DNA of 64,000 nucleotides from Actinomyces oris (lineage in GTDB: Bacteria; Actinomycetota; Actinomycetes; Actinomycetales; Actinomycetaceae), in the NCBI RefSeq assembly GCF_001937445.1, contig NZ_MSKS01000015.1, forward strand, positions 1 through 64,000, in the 5' to 3' direction. Shown here in pieces: positions 50,682 to 61,451 of this stretch. The notes under the pieces were generated by a model, which saw nothing but the letters and a program-made list of their open reading frames with translations, made no database searches and had not been told where the DNA came from. Made by a program: the position numbers and the translations under genes. Positions within the stretch are counted from its first letter, which is position 1. Every line of letters starts with the position of its first letter.

Positions 50682-51848
50682 TCACAGCGACATGTCGACG
50701 ACGGCGCGCCCCTGGATCTCGCGGTTGCGCAGCGCGGTGTAGCCGGCACCGGCCTCCTCCAGCGGCAGGCGGCGCGAGACGATATCGCGGTAGTTGATGA
50801 CGCCCTTGTCAGCCAGGTCGACGACAGCCGGCAGGTCCTGGCGGGTGCGCGCCCCGTAGGAGCCGAGGATCGACTGCGAGCGGCGCACGGTGCGGTTGAT
50901 CTCCACCCCAGCGGTCTGCACGCCGGCCCCCAGGCCGATCGGCACCATGCGGCCACCGTCGGCCAGGACATCCAGAGCGGTGGTCCAGGTGGCGGGGATG
51001 CCCAGGGCCTCAAAGGAGACGTCGACACCCTTGCCGCCGGTAAGCCGGAAGACCTCCTCGCGGGCGTCCTGGGTGACGGAGTTGACCACAGCCGTAGCCC
51101 CGTAGTCGAGCATGGGGGCGAGCTTGTCGTCATCAACGTCGATGGCAATGACCTGGCTGGCACCGAAAGCCCGGGCGATCTGGACGATGTTGGTGCCCAC
51201 GCCGCCGGTGGCGACCACGGCGACGGTCTCCCCGTAGCGCAGGTCGGCGCCGCGGCGCACGGCCCCGTAACCGGTCATGGCCGCGCAGCCCAGGATGGCC
51301 GCCGGCACCATATCGATGGTGTCCGGCACGGGGGCCACCGCGGTAGAGGGAACCACCGCGTACTCAGCCAGGCCACCCATGGAGTACATGGCCACCGGCT
51401 CGCCATCGAGGGTCGCCAGGCGAGTGGTGCCGTCGTAGAGGACACCCTTGAGGCGGTTGAGGTCGAAGAAGGGGCCGCACAGCTCGTCGCGCCCCGAGGC
51501 ACAGGCGTCGCACTGGCCGCAGGGCATGAGGAAGCCGCCGGCCACCTTCTGCCCGACCGTCAAGCCGGTGTGCTCGTTACCGGGGCCGAGCTCCACGATA
51601 GTGCCGGAGACCTCGTGGCCGAGCACCGCCGGCAGAGGGAAGGCAATGGCGCCGCCGATGACGTGGAGGTCGGAGTGGCACAGCCCGCAGGCGGCCACCT
51701 TGATGAGGACCTCGCCTGCCTTGGGCCGGGGGGTGCGCAGGGTCTCGATCTGCAGGCCGACCTCGTGGTCCCGCAGGACCGCGGCCTTCATGGTCTCAGG
51801 GATGGACACGGTTGTCTGTGAGGCCTGGACCGCCTCATTGCTCGTCAT
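50682..51848 (-). CDS. Zinc-dependent alcohol dehydrogenase
   Basis: A 388-residue medium-chain dehydrogenase. Catalytic zinc ligands in ACGLCHSD and LGHEVSG, the structural zinc lobe in CGQCDACASGRDELC, and the NAD loop VATGGVGTN. About 20 extra residues at the N-terminus. It is preceded by a palindrome (51929-51944) shared with the inositol genes, so it may act on an inositol-derived or related polyol; this is inference. Confidence 0.92.
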   Translation of the reverse strand: MTSNEAVQASQTTVSIPETMKAAVLRDHEVGLQIETLRTPRPKAGEVLIKVAACGLCHSDLHVIGGAIAFPLPAVLGHEVSGTIVELGPGNEHTGLTVGQKVAGGFLMPCGQCDACASGRDELCGPFFDLNRLKGVLYDGTTRLATLDGEPVAMYSMGGLAEYAVVPSTAVAPVPDTIDMVPAAILGCAAMTGYGAVRRGADLRYGETVAVVATGGVGTNIVQIARAFGASQVIAIDVDDDKLAPMLDYGATAVVNSVTQDAREEVFRLTGGKGVDVSFEALGIPATWTTALDVLADGGRMVPIGLGAGVQTAGVEINRTVRRSQSILGSYGARTRQDLPAVVDLADKGVINYRDIVSRRLPLEEAGAGYTALRNREIQGRAVVDMSL

Positions 51849-51928
51849 GCTCAGGTGCCTCTCTGTCAGGTGTCGACGACGTCGGGCCGCCGAGTGGCCT
51901 CCTCAAGGCCACGCCCCCACCATACGAT

Positions 51929-51944
51929 ATTTGTCCTGACAAAT
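51929..51944 (-). promoter_or_regulatory. Inositol-regulon operator before adh
   Basis: ATTTGTCCTGACAAAT is a perfect palindrome 81 bases before the adh start. Its core TGTCCTGACA fits the C. glutamicum IolR consensus KGWCHTRACA as I recall it. Confidence 0.55.
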
Positions 51945-52005
51945 CATAGGCCTGAAGTCGGATGCGCTGACGCTGCCCTCAGAGACGCCCCGCGCTCGCA
52001 CTCCC

Positions 52006-53283
52006 CTAGACTTTCAGCTCGCGCGGCAGGCGCAGGAGCACGACGGCGACGCTGAGCACCGACAGCGTGAAGACCACCCAGAACAGGGCGCGGGTCCCGA
52101 GGTAGCTCACGATGAGCAGTGAGGCCAGGAGGACTCCGGCACGCGCCAGGACCCCTCCGGTCGCCGAGGCGCGCCGCTGCGCCTCCACCAGCCAGGGCGG
52201 GATCCGCGGGTCGATCGCCCCCTGACAGGCCGGCAGCACCAGCACCGACTGGCTGGCGACCAGGATCGCCAGGGAGACGATGATCGTCCAGGCGCCGCCC
52301 ACGCCTCCCAGGGTCATGCCGGTCACCAGGAAGGTGGCCCCCAGGACGGCGACGACCGTTCCCAGCACCACCCGCAGGAATCGCAGCTGCTCGACCCGGG
52401 TCACCAGCGCCAGGGCGAGGAGTGCCAGCCCTATCCATGTCACGGCGCTTATGGCGATCGCAGCGGGTGCGAGCCCGAGATCGGTGGCGAGCAGTGGGGC
52501 GAGGACCAGGGCCGCCGCCCCCAGGGGCGCCTCCTGGGCGATGATGAGGACGGCGCCAGTGAGCACGGCGGCACGCACCTCGGGCACCCGCAGCTCGCCG
52601 GTGGACATGGCCTGCTGCTCGGCCATCATCTCCGCATCCAGGCGGGTCCAGTCGATGGCCACGGAGGCCTCCAGGGTCCCGTGCAGACGGCGCAGCGCCT
52701 CGAAGGCCTCAACGTCGCGTCCCTGCCGCACCAGCCAGACCGGGCTCTCGGGCAGGAGCAGGGCGCAGACCAGGTACGCCAGCGCGGCGACGGCGACCAC
52801 CACCCAGGCGATGAGGAGCCGCGAAGGACTCCACCAGGCCGCTAGAACCACGACGCCGGCCCCGGCCGGACCGAGGGCCATGGCCTGCGGCATGAGTCGC
52901 TTGTGCCCCCTAAGGGAGAGCTCGTGGCAGACCAGTGGCGCCACGACGAGCACCCCGCCCACCGCCAGGCCCACCAGGCCCGCCCCGATCAGGCCGACGC
53001 CGCCGAGCCCGGCTGCGACCCCGGCACCCAGCACTGCCAGAGCGCCCATGAGCAGCCCCATTCGCTGTCGCCCCAGGTACCGGGTAAGAGGGCGGCCGGA
53101 GACGGTCCCCAGCACCATCGCCGCAGCAACAGCGCCGACCAGGGGCAGAGCGCTGCCGCGCGCGCCGGCGACCCCGATGGCCAGCGCCCCTTCCAGGGCG
53201 CCGAGGAACAGACCTGCCGCCCAGGCGTACAGGCTGAGGCGGAGCGGAGCGGGTGGCGCGCTGCGCGGCGGATGCGGGTTCAT
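52006..53283 (-). CDS. MFS transporter, sugar-porter-like
   Basis: A 425-residue protein with 12 predicted membrane helices. The loop YLGRQRMGLLMG matches the GRRR-type signature after helix 2, and LLPESPVWLVRQGRDVEAFEALRRLHG matches the PESP motif of sugar porters before the central loop. It lies between adh and mmsA in the inositol locus and is a candidate inositol or polyol carrier, though the sequence is diverged. Confidence 0.85.
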   Translation of the reverse strand: MNPHPPRSAPPAPLRLSLYAWAAGLFLGALEGALAIGVAGARGSALPLVGAVAAAMVLGTVSGRPLTRYLGRQRMGLLMGALAVLGAGVAAGLGGVGLIGAGLVGLAVGGVLVVAPLVCHELSLRGHKRLMPQAMALGPAGAGVVVLAAWWSPSRLLIAWVVVAVAALAYLVCALLLPESPVWLVRQGRDVEAFEALRRLHGTLEASVAIDWTRLDAEMMAEQQAMSTGELRVPEVRAAVLTGAVLIIAQEAPLGAAALVLAPLLATDLGLAPAAIAISAVTWIGLALLALALVTRVEQLRFLRVVLGTVVAVLGATFLVTGMTLGGVGGAWTIIVSLAILVASQSVLVLPACQGAIDPRIPPWLVEAQRRASATGGVLARAGVLLASLLIVSYLGTRALFWVVFTLSVLSVAVVLLRLPRELKV

Positions 53284-53324
53284 GGAGTGAGTCTCTTAGT
53301 GTGGCGGCAATTCCTGCGAGGCTT

Positions 53325-53470
53325 GCCTGGCTGGTGGTGCTGACGGAGTGAGACGTGCGGATGAAGGGCACGTCACCCGAGGTCCCAGCCAGGCGCGGAC
53401 GCACCATAGGGCCCGCGGACTCATCCTGCAGGATCCGTCCTTGAGGTCTATGGTGCGTCCGCAGTGATGG
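53325..53470 (-). terminator. Two strong stem-loops after mmsA
   Basis: Going left from mmsA, GCGGACGCACCATAG (53392-53406 region) pairs perfectly with CTATGGTGCGTCCGC near 53456-53470; then GCCTGGCTGG (about 53325) pairs with CCAGCCAGGC (about 53382). They separate mmsA from the MFS gene. Confidence 0.65.
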
Positions 53471-53488
53471 GTGGCGGAGCAGCCGGGC

Positions 53489-54982
<1,494 letters not shown>

Positions 54983-55136
54983 CGTTATCGACTCCTGATT
55001 GTCGGTTTCGCGGACCCGCCCCGCCTATGGGGTGGGTAGGGCCGGACTCAGACCAAGGTCTCAGCGGCGGACCGGCCGGGCGCCCAGCGCCTTGCATGTG
55101 CCCCCAGCCTAACGTCCCAGACGGCCAACGGTGCGA

Positions 55137-55152
55137 TTTTGTCAGAACATAA
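55137..55152 (-). promoter_or_regulatory. Inositol-regulon operator before mmsA
   Basis: TTTTGTCAGAACATAA, the same motif as before iolC (TTTGTCAGAACAT). It lies ~155 bases before the mmsA start. Confidence 0.5.
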
Positions 55153-55233
55153 TGGGGACGTTGACCACATCGTGATCCTGGCGTCCCGCTGGGCCGTGGT
55201 CAAGGGGCGCCCGCCCCGGAGGGGAGCACGCAC

Positions 55234-55276
55234 ACGGCGGGGGCCCACGGCGCCGCTCGCCGTGGACCCCCGCCGT
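55234..55276 (-). terminator. iolD operon terminator
   Basis: A 19-position GC-rich stem with one mismatch (ACGGCGGGGGCCCACGGCG and partner) and a 5-base loop, just downstream of the iolD stop on the minus strand. Confidence 0.8.
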
Positions 55277-55339
55277 CGCGGTCGGCGCAGGAGCGCGCCG
55301 TTGACCGCGGCCTACCTGCGATCCCTCCAGGTAGTGGCC

Positions 55340-57247
55340 TTACAGGTAGTGACGCTGAGGCTTGCGGTCACGCAGGTACTCCTCGTAGGCGCGCTGCGTG
55401 GACTCCAGCTCAGAGACACCCGAGACCGGCACGTCCCACCAGCTCGACCCGGGCGGGTTGGGGCCGTAGAGGTCGGTCTCGATGTGGATCATCGTGGGAC
55501 GGTCGGAGGCCTCGGCCTGGCGGTAGGCCTCCTTGAACTCGGCGATGGTGTGGACCTCGAGGACGTCCAGACCCCAGGACCGGGCGTTGGCGGCGATGTC
55601 GACGCCGTCAATGACCTGCTCGTCGGCCAGGTGGCTGCCCTCGCCGCGCCTGCGGTACTTGGTGCCGAAGCGCTGGGAGCCGTGGGACTCCGAGAGGGCA
55701 CCGATGGAGCAGAAGCCGTAGTTCTGCAGCAGGACGTAGATGACCTTGATGTTCTCCTGGACCACGGTGGCCAGCTCCATGGGAAGCATCTGGTAGGTGC
55801 CGTCGCCCACGATGGCGACCACCTCGGCCTCGGGGCGGGCGAGCTTGACGCCCATGGCGGCAGGCACCTCGTAGCCCATGCAGGAGAAGGCGTACTCCAC
55901 GTGGTACTGCAGCGGGCTGCGGGCCTGCCACAGGGCCTGGAGGTCACCGGGCATGGAGCCGGCGGCGTTGATGACCACGTCCTCCTCCCCCATGAGCTCG
56001 TTGAGGGCGCCGAAGACCTCGGTCTGGGCGGGCAGGGGCCCGTGGTCCAGGTGGTAGCAGCGCTCGGTGGCCTTGAGCCAGGCCTCCTTCTCCGCGGTGA
56101 TCTCCTCGGAGTAGGCCGCCTCGACGTGGTAGTCCGCGAGCGCCTCAGCCAGGGCGGCCAGGGCCTCGCGGGCGTCGGCCACCACCATCTCGGCGCTCTC
56201 CTTGGCGGCGTCGAAGGGGGTGACGTTGATGTTCACGAACTTCACGTCGGGGTTCTTGAACTGGGTCTTGGAGGCCGTGGTGAAGTCGGAGTAGCGGGTG
56301 CCCACGCCGATGATGAGATCGGCCTTGTCGGCGATGTGGTTGCCGGAGTCGCAGCCGGTGGAGCCCACGCCGCCCACGGCGCTGGGGTGGTCGAAGTTGA
56401 TGGCGCCCTTGCCGGCCTGGGTGTCGCCCACCGGGATGCCGGTGGCGGTGGCCAGGGCGCGCAGCTCCTCACTGGCGCCGGCGTAGATGGTGCCGCCGCC
56501 GGCGATGATGAGGGGCCGCTTGGCGGCCTTGATGAGGGCGACGGCGCGCTGAAGGGCGGCGGGCTCGGGCACCGGGCGGCGCACGTGCCAAACGCGCTTG
56601 CCGAACAGCTCCACGGGCCAGTCGAAGACCTCGGCCTGGACGTCCTGGGGCATGGCGATGGTGACCGCGCCGGTCTCGGCGGGGTCGGTGAGTACGCGCA
56701 TGGCGTTCAGCAGCGAGGGGATGAGCTGCTCGGGCCGGTTGATGCGGTCGAAGAAGCGCGAGACGGGGCGGAAGGCGTCGTTGACCGAGACATCCAGGCT
56801 GGTGGGGTCCTCCAGCTGCTGGAGCACGGGGTCGGGGACGCGGGTGGCGAACTGGTCAGAGGGGAAGAGTAGCACCGGCAGGCGGTTGGTGGTGGCCAGG
56901 GCGGCCCCGGTGACCATGTTGAGGGAGCCCGGGCCGATGGAGGCCGTGCACATGTAGGTCTGGAGGCGGTTGGTGGTCTTGGCGAAGGCGGCGGCCGCGT
57001 GCACCTGCCCCTGCTCGTTGCGGGGCATGATGTAGGGCATCTCCTGCTCGCCGTCGGCGCGGGCGATCTCGTTCTGCAGGAGGGCCTGGCCGATGCCGGC
57101 CACGTTGCCGTGGCCGAAGATCCCGAAGGCCCCGGCGATGAGGCGCTGCTCGACGCCGTCGCGCTCGGAGTACTGGTTGGACAGGAAACGGATGGTGGCC
57201 TGGGCGACCGTCAGGCGGATCGTGCCGGCGTAGGCTTCGTTGCTCAT
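55340..57247 (-). CDS. iolD: 3D-trihydroxycyclohexane-1,2-dione hydrolase
   Basis: A 635-residue thiamin-diphosphate enzyme that opens the ring of trihydroxycyclohexanedione to 5-deoxyglucuronate. It has the N-terminal Glu region IAGAFGIFGHGNVAGIG, the central domain with GGVGSTGCDSGN, and the cofactor motif in VAIVGDGTYQMLPMEL. The length is typical of IolD, longer than acetolactate synthase. It is the last gene of the minus-strand iolC-Cgl0159-iolB-iolD operon. Confidence 0.95.
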   Translation of the reverse strand: MSNEAYAGTIRLTVAQATIRFLSNQYSERDGVEQRLIAGAFGIFGHGNVAGIGQALLQNEIARADGEQEMPYIMPRNEQGQVHAAAAFAKTTNRLQTYMCTASIGPGSLNMVTGAALATTNRLPVLLFPSDQFATRVPDPVLQQLEDPTSLDVSVNDAFRPVSRFFDRINRPEQLIPSLLNAMRVLTDPAETGAVTIAMPQDVQAEVFDWPVELFGKRVWHVRRPVPEPAALQRAVALIKAAKRPLIIAGGGTIYAGASEELRALATATGIPVGDTQAGKGAINFDHPSAVGGVGSTGCDSGNHIADKADLIIGVGTRYSDFTTASKTQFKNPDVKFVNINVTPFDAAKESAEMVVADAREALAALAEALADYHVEAAYSEEITAEKEAWLKATERCYHLDHGPLPAQTEVFGALNELMGEEDVVINAAGSMPGDLQALWQARSPLQYHVEYAFSCMGYEVPAAMGVKLARPEAEVVAIVGDGTYQMLPMELATVVQENIKVIYVLLQNYGFCSIGALSESHGSQRFGTKYRRRGEGSHLADEQVIDGVDIAANARSWGLDVLEVHTIAEFKEAYRQAEASDRPTMIHIETDLYGPNPPGSSWWDVPVSGVSELESTQRAYEEYLRDRKPQRHYL

Positions 57248-57300
57248 CGTGGTTCTTCTCTGCTCTTCTCAGGTGGTGGGGCGGTCGAAAGGCGGATCGG

Positions 57301-58215
57301 CTAGTCGTTCATGGGGGTCATGGGCAGGCGCGGGTCGACCTCCTGGCCTTCCCAGGTCTGGCGTACCCAGGTGTGGTGGGGGTCGTCGGTCATGAGCCAC
57401 ACGGAGTCCTCGGCGGGGCCGGCCATGACGTTGAGGTAGTACAGGTCGTAGCCGGGGGCGGCCACGGAGGGCCCGTGGTAGCCGTAGGGCATGACGACGA
57501 CGTCGCCGCCGCGCACCTCGGTGCACACGTCGATGTCGTGGCCGGGTGAGGGGTAGATGCGCTGGAGCGCGAAGCCCTCGGCGTCGCCCTCGCCGGCGCG
57601 GACCTGGTAGTAGTAGATCTCCTCCAGGACCCGCTCGACCTCGGTGTGCTCGTCGTGCTTGTGAGGCGGGTAGGAGGACCAGTTGCCTCCGGGGGTCAGG
57701 ACCTCGCAGGCCAGTAGGTGGGAGGTCTCGACGTCGTTGCCCAGGGCGTAGTTGTTGACCTGGCGCGAGGAGGGGCCGGCCCCCCGCAGGCCGGTTCCGA
57801 CCTCGGAGCGCGGGCAGTAGCGCAGCGGCTTGTCGGTGGTGGCCTTGGCCCCGGGCAGGGCGATGCGGGCGCCGTCGGTGCTGGTGAGGGTCACCTCGGT
57901 GCGGCGGGGGACGTAGACGTAGTCGGTGATGTCGGTGAAGACCGACTGGCGTCCGGCCACCTCGAAGCGCTCACCGCCGGCCTGGACGGCGCAGCCCCCC
58001 GACAGGGGCAGGACGAGGTACTCGTGCTCGCCGGCGGGCACGGTCAGGGGCTTCCCGGGGGCGAGCGCCACCACTCGCAGGGAGGACCACTCCCAGCCGG
58101 CCCGCTCCGGGGTGAGGTCCAGCTCATAGCTGTCGTGGGCGAGCTCGCCGGCGCGGATGACGTAGCGGGACTGGCCCGACGTCTCGGACGGGGCGGTGCG
58201 GTCGGTGTGGCCCAT
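57301..58215 (-). CDS. iolB: 5-deoxy-glucuronate isomerase
   Basis: A 304-residue double-cupin isomerase converting 5-deoxyglucuronate to 2-deoxy-5-keto-gluconate. Metal ligands are visible in PPHKHDEHTEVERVLEEIYYY and in MPYGYHGPSVAAPGYDLYYLNVMAG. Usual length. It lies between the Cgl0159-like gene and iolD. Confidence 0.95.
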   Translation of the reverse strand: MGHTDRTAPSETSGQSRYVIRAGELAHDSYELDLTPERAGWEWSSLRVVALAPGKPLTVPAGEHEYLVLPLSGGCAVQAGGERFEVAGRQSVFTDITDYVYVPRRTEVTLTSTDGARIALPGAKATTDKPLRYCPRSEVGTGLRGAGPSSRQVNNYALGNDVETSHLLACEVLTPGGNWSSYPPHKHDEHTEVERVLEEIYYYQVRAGEGDAEGFALQRIYPSPGHDIDVCTEVRGGDVVVMPYGYHGPSVAAPGYDLYYLNVMAGPAEDSVWLMTDDPHHTWVRQTWEGQEVDPRLPMTPMND

Positions 58216-58340
58216 GGTGGTGCTCCTTCAGCTCCTGGTGGTACTCGTGCGGATTGTCTCGTATGGGGCGGCTCGGCCGGGGCCGATTGACGGCGGTTGC
58301 GGGCCGGGGCGGTCGGTTCGCTTGCGGGCGTATCAGGTGC

Positions 58341-59255
58341 TCACAGCAGGGCGACGGCGGCGTCGACGGCGGCCTCGACGTCGTCATTGCCCGGGTAGAG
58401 CAGGGAGCGGCCCACGACCAGTCCCCTGACATTGGGCAGCTCCAGGGCCGCGGCCCAGGAGGCGAGGGTGGCCTCGGGGTCGGTGGAGACCTCGCCGCCC
58501 AGGATGAGGCTGGGCAGGGAGGTGGAGGCCATGACGCGTCGCATCGAGGCGGGATCGCTGACGCAGGGCAGCTTGAGCCAGGTGTGCGCCGAGCTGCGCC
58601 CCAGCGCCTGGGCGATGCAGATCGAACAGATGACGGCCTCCTCGCTGAGGTCGTTGACGATCCGGCTGTCCTCCCACCGTGAGATGAAGGGCTCGATCAT
58701 CGCGTTCAGGCCGCGCTGGGACAGGGAGTCGATGGCCTTGGCGCTGGCCTCGAGGGTGGTGGCGCTGGCGGGGTCGGCGTAGTTGATGCGGGTGAGCATC
58801 TTGCCGCCGTCGAGGTGGGAGGCCTCGATGCCCTGGGCGTCGTAGGCGCCGAAGCGGTCGTCCATCTCGAAGGAGGCCCCCTGGAGGCCGACCCGGTTCA
58901 TGGAGCCCCACACGAGCTTGCCGTCCAGGGCGCCCAGGAGGGTCAGGTCCTCGATGATCTCGGCGGTTCCCAGGAACCCGTTGACGCCGGGGCGGGACAG
59001 GGCCGTCATGCAGCGTTGGAGGAGGTCCTCGCGGTCGGCCATCGCCAGTGGCCTCGCCCCCGCTCCCAGGGCTCCGCGGGCCGGGTGGTCGCAGGCGATG
59101 ATCATGAGGCGCCCGGCCCCGGCCAGGTCGGCGCGGGGACGCTGGGCCAGGGCCCGACCGATACGGCCGGGGTCGGTGACCCGGATCTCGGTGACGGCGT
59201 CGGTCAGCGGCCGCGGCCCTGAGGTGGAGGCGGCAGGGATGGATGATGCGCTCAT
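58341..59255 (-). CDS. Cgl0159 family (beta/alpha)8-fold protein, probable inositol aldolase
   Basis: A 304-residue class I aldolase-like barrel: IACDHPARG near residue 52, LVWGSMNRVGL, KMLTRIN with a Lys, and SLILGGEVSTDP. In actinobacterial inositol operons this family sits where IolJ (aldolase splitting 2-deoxy-5-keto-gluconate-6-phosphate into DHAP and malonate semialdehyde) is expected. No separate iolJ is in the window, so this gene likely fills the step; not proven by sequence. It is 10 bases after iolC. Confidence 0.85.
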   Translation of the reverse strand: MSASSIPAASTSGPRPLTDAVTEIRVTDPGRIGRALAQRPRADLAGAGRLMIIACDHPARGALGAGARPLAMADREDLLQRCMTALSRPGVNGFLGTAEIIEDLTLLGALDGKLVWGSMNRVGLQGASFEMDDRFGAYDAQGIEASHLDGGKMLTRINYADPASATTLEASAKAIDSLSQRGLNAMIEPFISRWEDSRIVNDLSEEAVICSICIAQALGRSSAHTWLKLPCVSDPASMRRVMASTSLPSLILGGEVSTDPEATLASWAAALELPNVRGLVVGRSLLYPGNDDVEAAVDAAVALL

Positions 59256-59265
59256 CGGGGGCTCC

Positions 59266-60318
59266 TCACAGGTCCGTCAGCCCCGGGGCGACCTCGTCGC
59301 GGCGGGCACGCATGAGCTCGAGCAGCTCGGGCTCGGTGGGCATGGCGGTGGAGCACTCCAGTCGCGAGGAGACGATCGCTCCTGCGGTGGAGGCGGCGAA
59401 GATGGTCTTCTCCAGCGACCAGCCCGACAGCAGGCCGTGGCAGATGGCCCCGCCGAAAGCGTCCCCGGCTCCCAGGCCGTTCTTCGTCTCCACCGAGGTC
59501 ACGGGCATCTCCACCCGTTCGGTGCGGGTCTTGGCCAGCGTCCCCTCCAGGCCCTGCTTGACGATGGCCAGCTCGACGCCGGTCTCCAGGAGGGCGTCGG
59601 CGGCCCGCTCGGGGTCGCGCTCGCCGACGGCGACCTCGCACTCCTCCCGGTTGCCGATGGCCACGGTGACCTTGGGCAGGATCTTGGCGACCTCCCGGTG
59701 GGCCGTCTCCTTGTCCTTCCAGAACATGGGGCGATAGTCGAGGTCGGCGATCGTGAAGCGCCGCCGGTCGCGGGTGCCCAGGGCGGCGTGGTGGGCCGAG
59801 CGCGAGGGCTCCTTACTCAGTCCGGTCACCGAGATCCAGAAGATGGAGGCGTCGCGAATGGCCTCCAGCGGCAGGTCCTCCCAGGTCAGCTCCAGGTCGG
59901 GGGCCGAGGGCTCGCGGTAGAAGTAGAGGGGGAAGTTGTCCGGCGGGAAGATCTCGCAGAAGGTGACCGGGGTGTTGTAGGCGGCCTTGGTCACGACGTG
60001 GCGGTCGTCGACCCCCAGGCGGCGCATCTCGGTGTACACGAAGCGCCCGAAGGGGTCGTTGCCCACGCCGGTGACGACGGCGGAGCGGTGCCCGTAGCGG
60101 GCGGCGGCCACGGCCACGTTGGTGGGGCTGCCGCCCAGGAACTTGCCGAAGCTCTCCACGTCCTCCAGCCCGACGCCGACCTGGAGGGGGTAGATGTCGA
60201 TGCCGCAGCGCCCGATGGTGAGCACGTCGAGCCGATTGGTGTCTCCGGCGTCTGCGGGCAGGCCCTCGGGCGCAACCGCCTCAGAGGTCTTAGTCGTTGC
60301 CGTCGTTGTCGTCGTCAC
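59266..60318 (-). CDS. iolC: 5-dehydro-2-deoxygluconokinase
   Basis: A 350-residue PfkB-family kinase phosphorylating 2-deoxy-5-keto-gluconate. PfkB signature 1 is seen in FLGGSPTNVAVAAARYG and signature 2 with the catalytic Asp in NGLGAGDAFGGAICHGLL. Start GTG at 60318. It is the first gene of the minus-strand operon and is divergent from the GntR gene. Confidence 0.94.
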   Translation of the reverse strand: MTTTTTATTKTSEAVAPEGLPADAGDTNRLDVLTIGRCGIDIYPLQVGVGLEDVESFGKFLGGSPTNVAVAAARYGHRSAVVTGVGNDPFGRFVYTEMRRLGVDDRHVVTKAAYNTPVTFCEIFPPDNFPLYFYREPSAPDLELTWEDLPLEAIRDASIFWISVTGLSKEPSRSAHHAALGTRDRRRFTIADLDYRPMFWKDKETAHREVAKILPKVTVAIGNREECEVAVGERDPERAADALLETGVELAIVKQGLEGTLAKTRTERVEMPVTSVETKNGLGAGDAFGGAICHGLLSGWSLEKTIFAASTAGAIVSSRLECSTAMPTEPELLELMRARRDEVAPGLTDL

Positions 60319-60422
60319 GGTGATCGCGTCTCCACATCCTTGGGGCCTGCAGGCCTGCGGAAGTGCGGTCTGCGTCGGGCGTCACTGCGAAGCCTGCCCC
60401 ACAGGACCGCTCCAGGTCAAGC

Positions 60423-60438
60423 ATTTGTCAGAACATTT
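60423..60438 (-). promoter_or_regulatory. Inositol-regulon operator before iolC
   Basis: ATTTGTCAGAACATTT lies in the divergent region between iolC and the regulator gene, next to TTGACC (a possible iolC -35 on the minus strand), so it can control both genes. Confidence 0.55.
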
Positions 60439-60483
60439 GAGGGGCCGGCCCTCCGCAGATCGGCGCCAGGATGACGACAGCGC

Positions 60484-61299
60484 GTGACATCGGCACACGG
60501 CATCCGTATGCTCAAGGCATTATCACGTCTGACACAGGCTCACCTCATGCCCGATTCACCAGCCCCTTTCGCCCTCGACATCACGATCGACCGCGACTCC
60601 AAGACGCCGCTGCACACGCAAATTTCCGAGCCGCTGGCCGCACTCATCCTTGACGGCACACTGCCTGCCGGCAGCCGCCTGGAGGACGAGCTCTCGATGG
60701 CCAAGCGGCTGAAGGTCTCCCGCCCCACGGCACGCCAGGCCCTTCAGCACCTGGTGGACCGCGGCCTGGTCAAGCGCCGTCGGGGCGTGGGCACGATCGT
60801 CTCGCCCATGCACGTCCACCGACCGATGCAGCTGACCAGCCTGCTGTCGGACCTGTCCGCGGCCGGCCACACGACCTCCACGAGCGTGCTGGACTACATC
60901 GAGCACGAGGCCGACGCCGACGACGCCGAGCACCTCGAGGTCGAGGAGGGCACCGCTGTCGTGACCTGCACCCGAATTCGCTGCGCCGACGGCGAGCCGA
61001 TCGCGGTGCTGTCCAACCTCATGCCGGTGACCATCGCCCCCACCCGCGAGGAGCTGGAGTCCGAGGGCCTCTACGACCTGCTGCGCGCCCAGGACGCCGT
61101 CCCCACCACGGCCAAGCAGACCATCGGGGCCCGCAACGCCACCGCCCGCGAGGCCGAACTCCTCCACGAGCGACGCCGCGCCGCCCTCATGACCGCCACC
61201 CGTATCACCTACGACCAGTCGGGCCGCGTCATCGAGTACGGGCAGCACATCTACCGCGCCTCGCGCTACACCTTCGAGACCTCACTGTTCTCCAGCTAG
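60484..61299 (+). CDS. GntR-family regulator with UTRA domain (IolR-like)
   Basis: A 271-residue (or 250 from Met at 60547) transcription factor. The GntR winged helix is near residues 40-105 (PLHTQISEPLAALILDGTLPAGSRLEDELSMAKRLKVSRPTARQALQHLVDRGLVKRRRGVGT). A UTRA ligand-binding domain follows (EEGTAVVTCTRIRCADGEPIAV). It sits in the middle of the inositol locus, divergent from iolC, and is the obvious candidate for the TTTGTC-NN-RACA sites. Neither start has a strong ribosome site. Confidence 0.9.
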   Translation: MTSAHGIRMLKALSRLTQAHLMPDSPAPFALDITIDRDSKTPLHTQISEPLAALILDGTLPAGSRLEDELSMAKRLKVSRPTARQALQHLVDRGLVKRRRGVGTIVSPMHVHRPMQLTSLLSDLSAAGHTTSTSVLDYIEHEADADDAEHLEVEEGTAVVTCTRIRCADGEPIAVLSNLMPVTIAPTREELESEGLYDLLRAQDAVPTTAKQTIGARNATAREAELLHERRRAALMTATRITYDQSGRVIEYGQHIYRASRYTFETSLFSS

Positions 61300-61339
61300 C
61301 CCTCGCCCCGGCACGGGGTCACCACCGTTCCCAGGAATC

Positions 61340-61362
61340 TTTGTCCTGACATTTTATTGACA
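61340..61362 (+). promoter_or_regulatory. Operator and -35 of the transaldolase-iolG unit
   Basis: Operator TTTGTCCTGACATTT (61340-61354), then -35 TTGACA (61357-61362) and a -10 around TTCAAT about 17 bases later. The operator sits just upstream of the -35. Confidence 0.5.
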
Positions 61363-61451
61363 GATGCCGTCGAGCGCACTTCAATAGGGGTTACCGGACC
61401 GCGGCTGCAAGGACGCCTGCGCGGATGAACCCGAAAGAGAGCACAGAACCG

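Larger units (their letters stand above)
54983..55339. other. mmsA promoter region and iolD terminator
   Basis: A 357-base gap. It contains the operator at 55137-55152 nearer to mmsA, and the iolD terminator at 55234-55276. Nothing else seen. Confidence 0.7.
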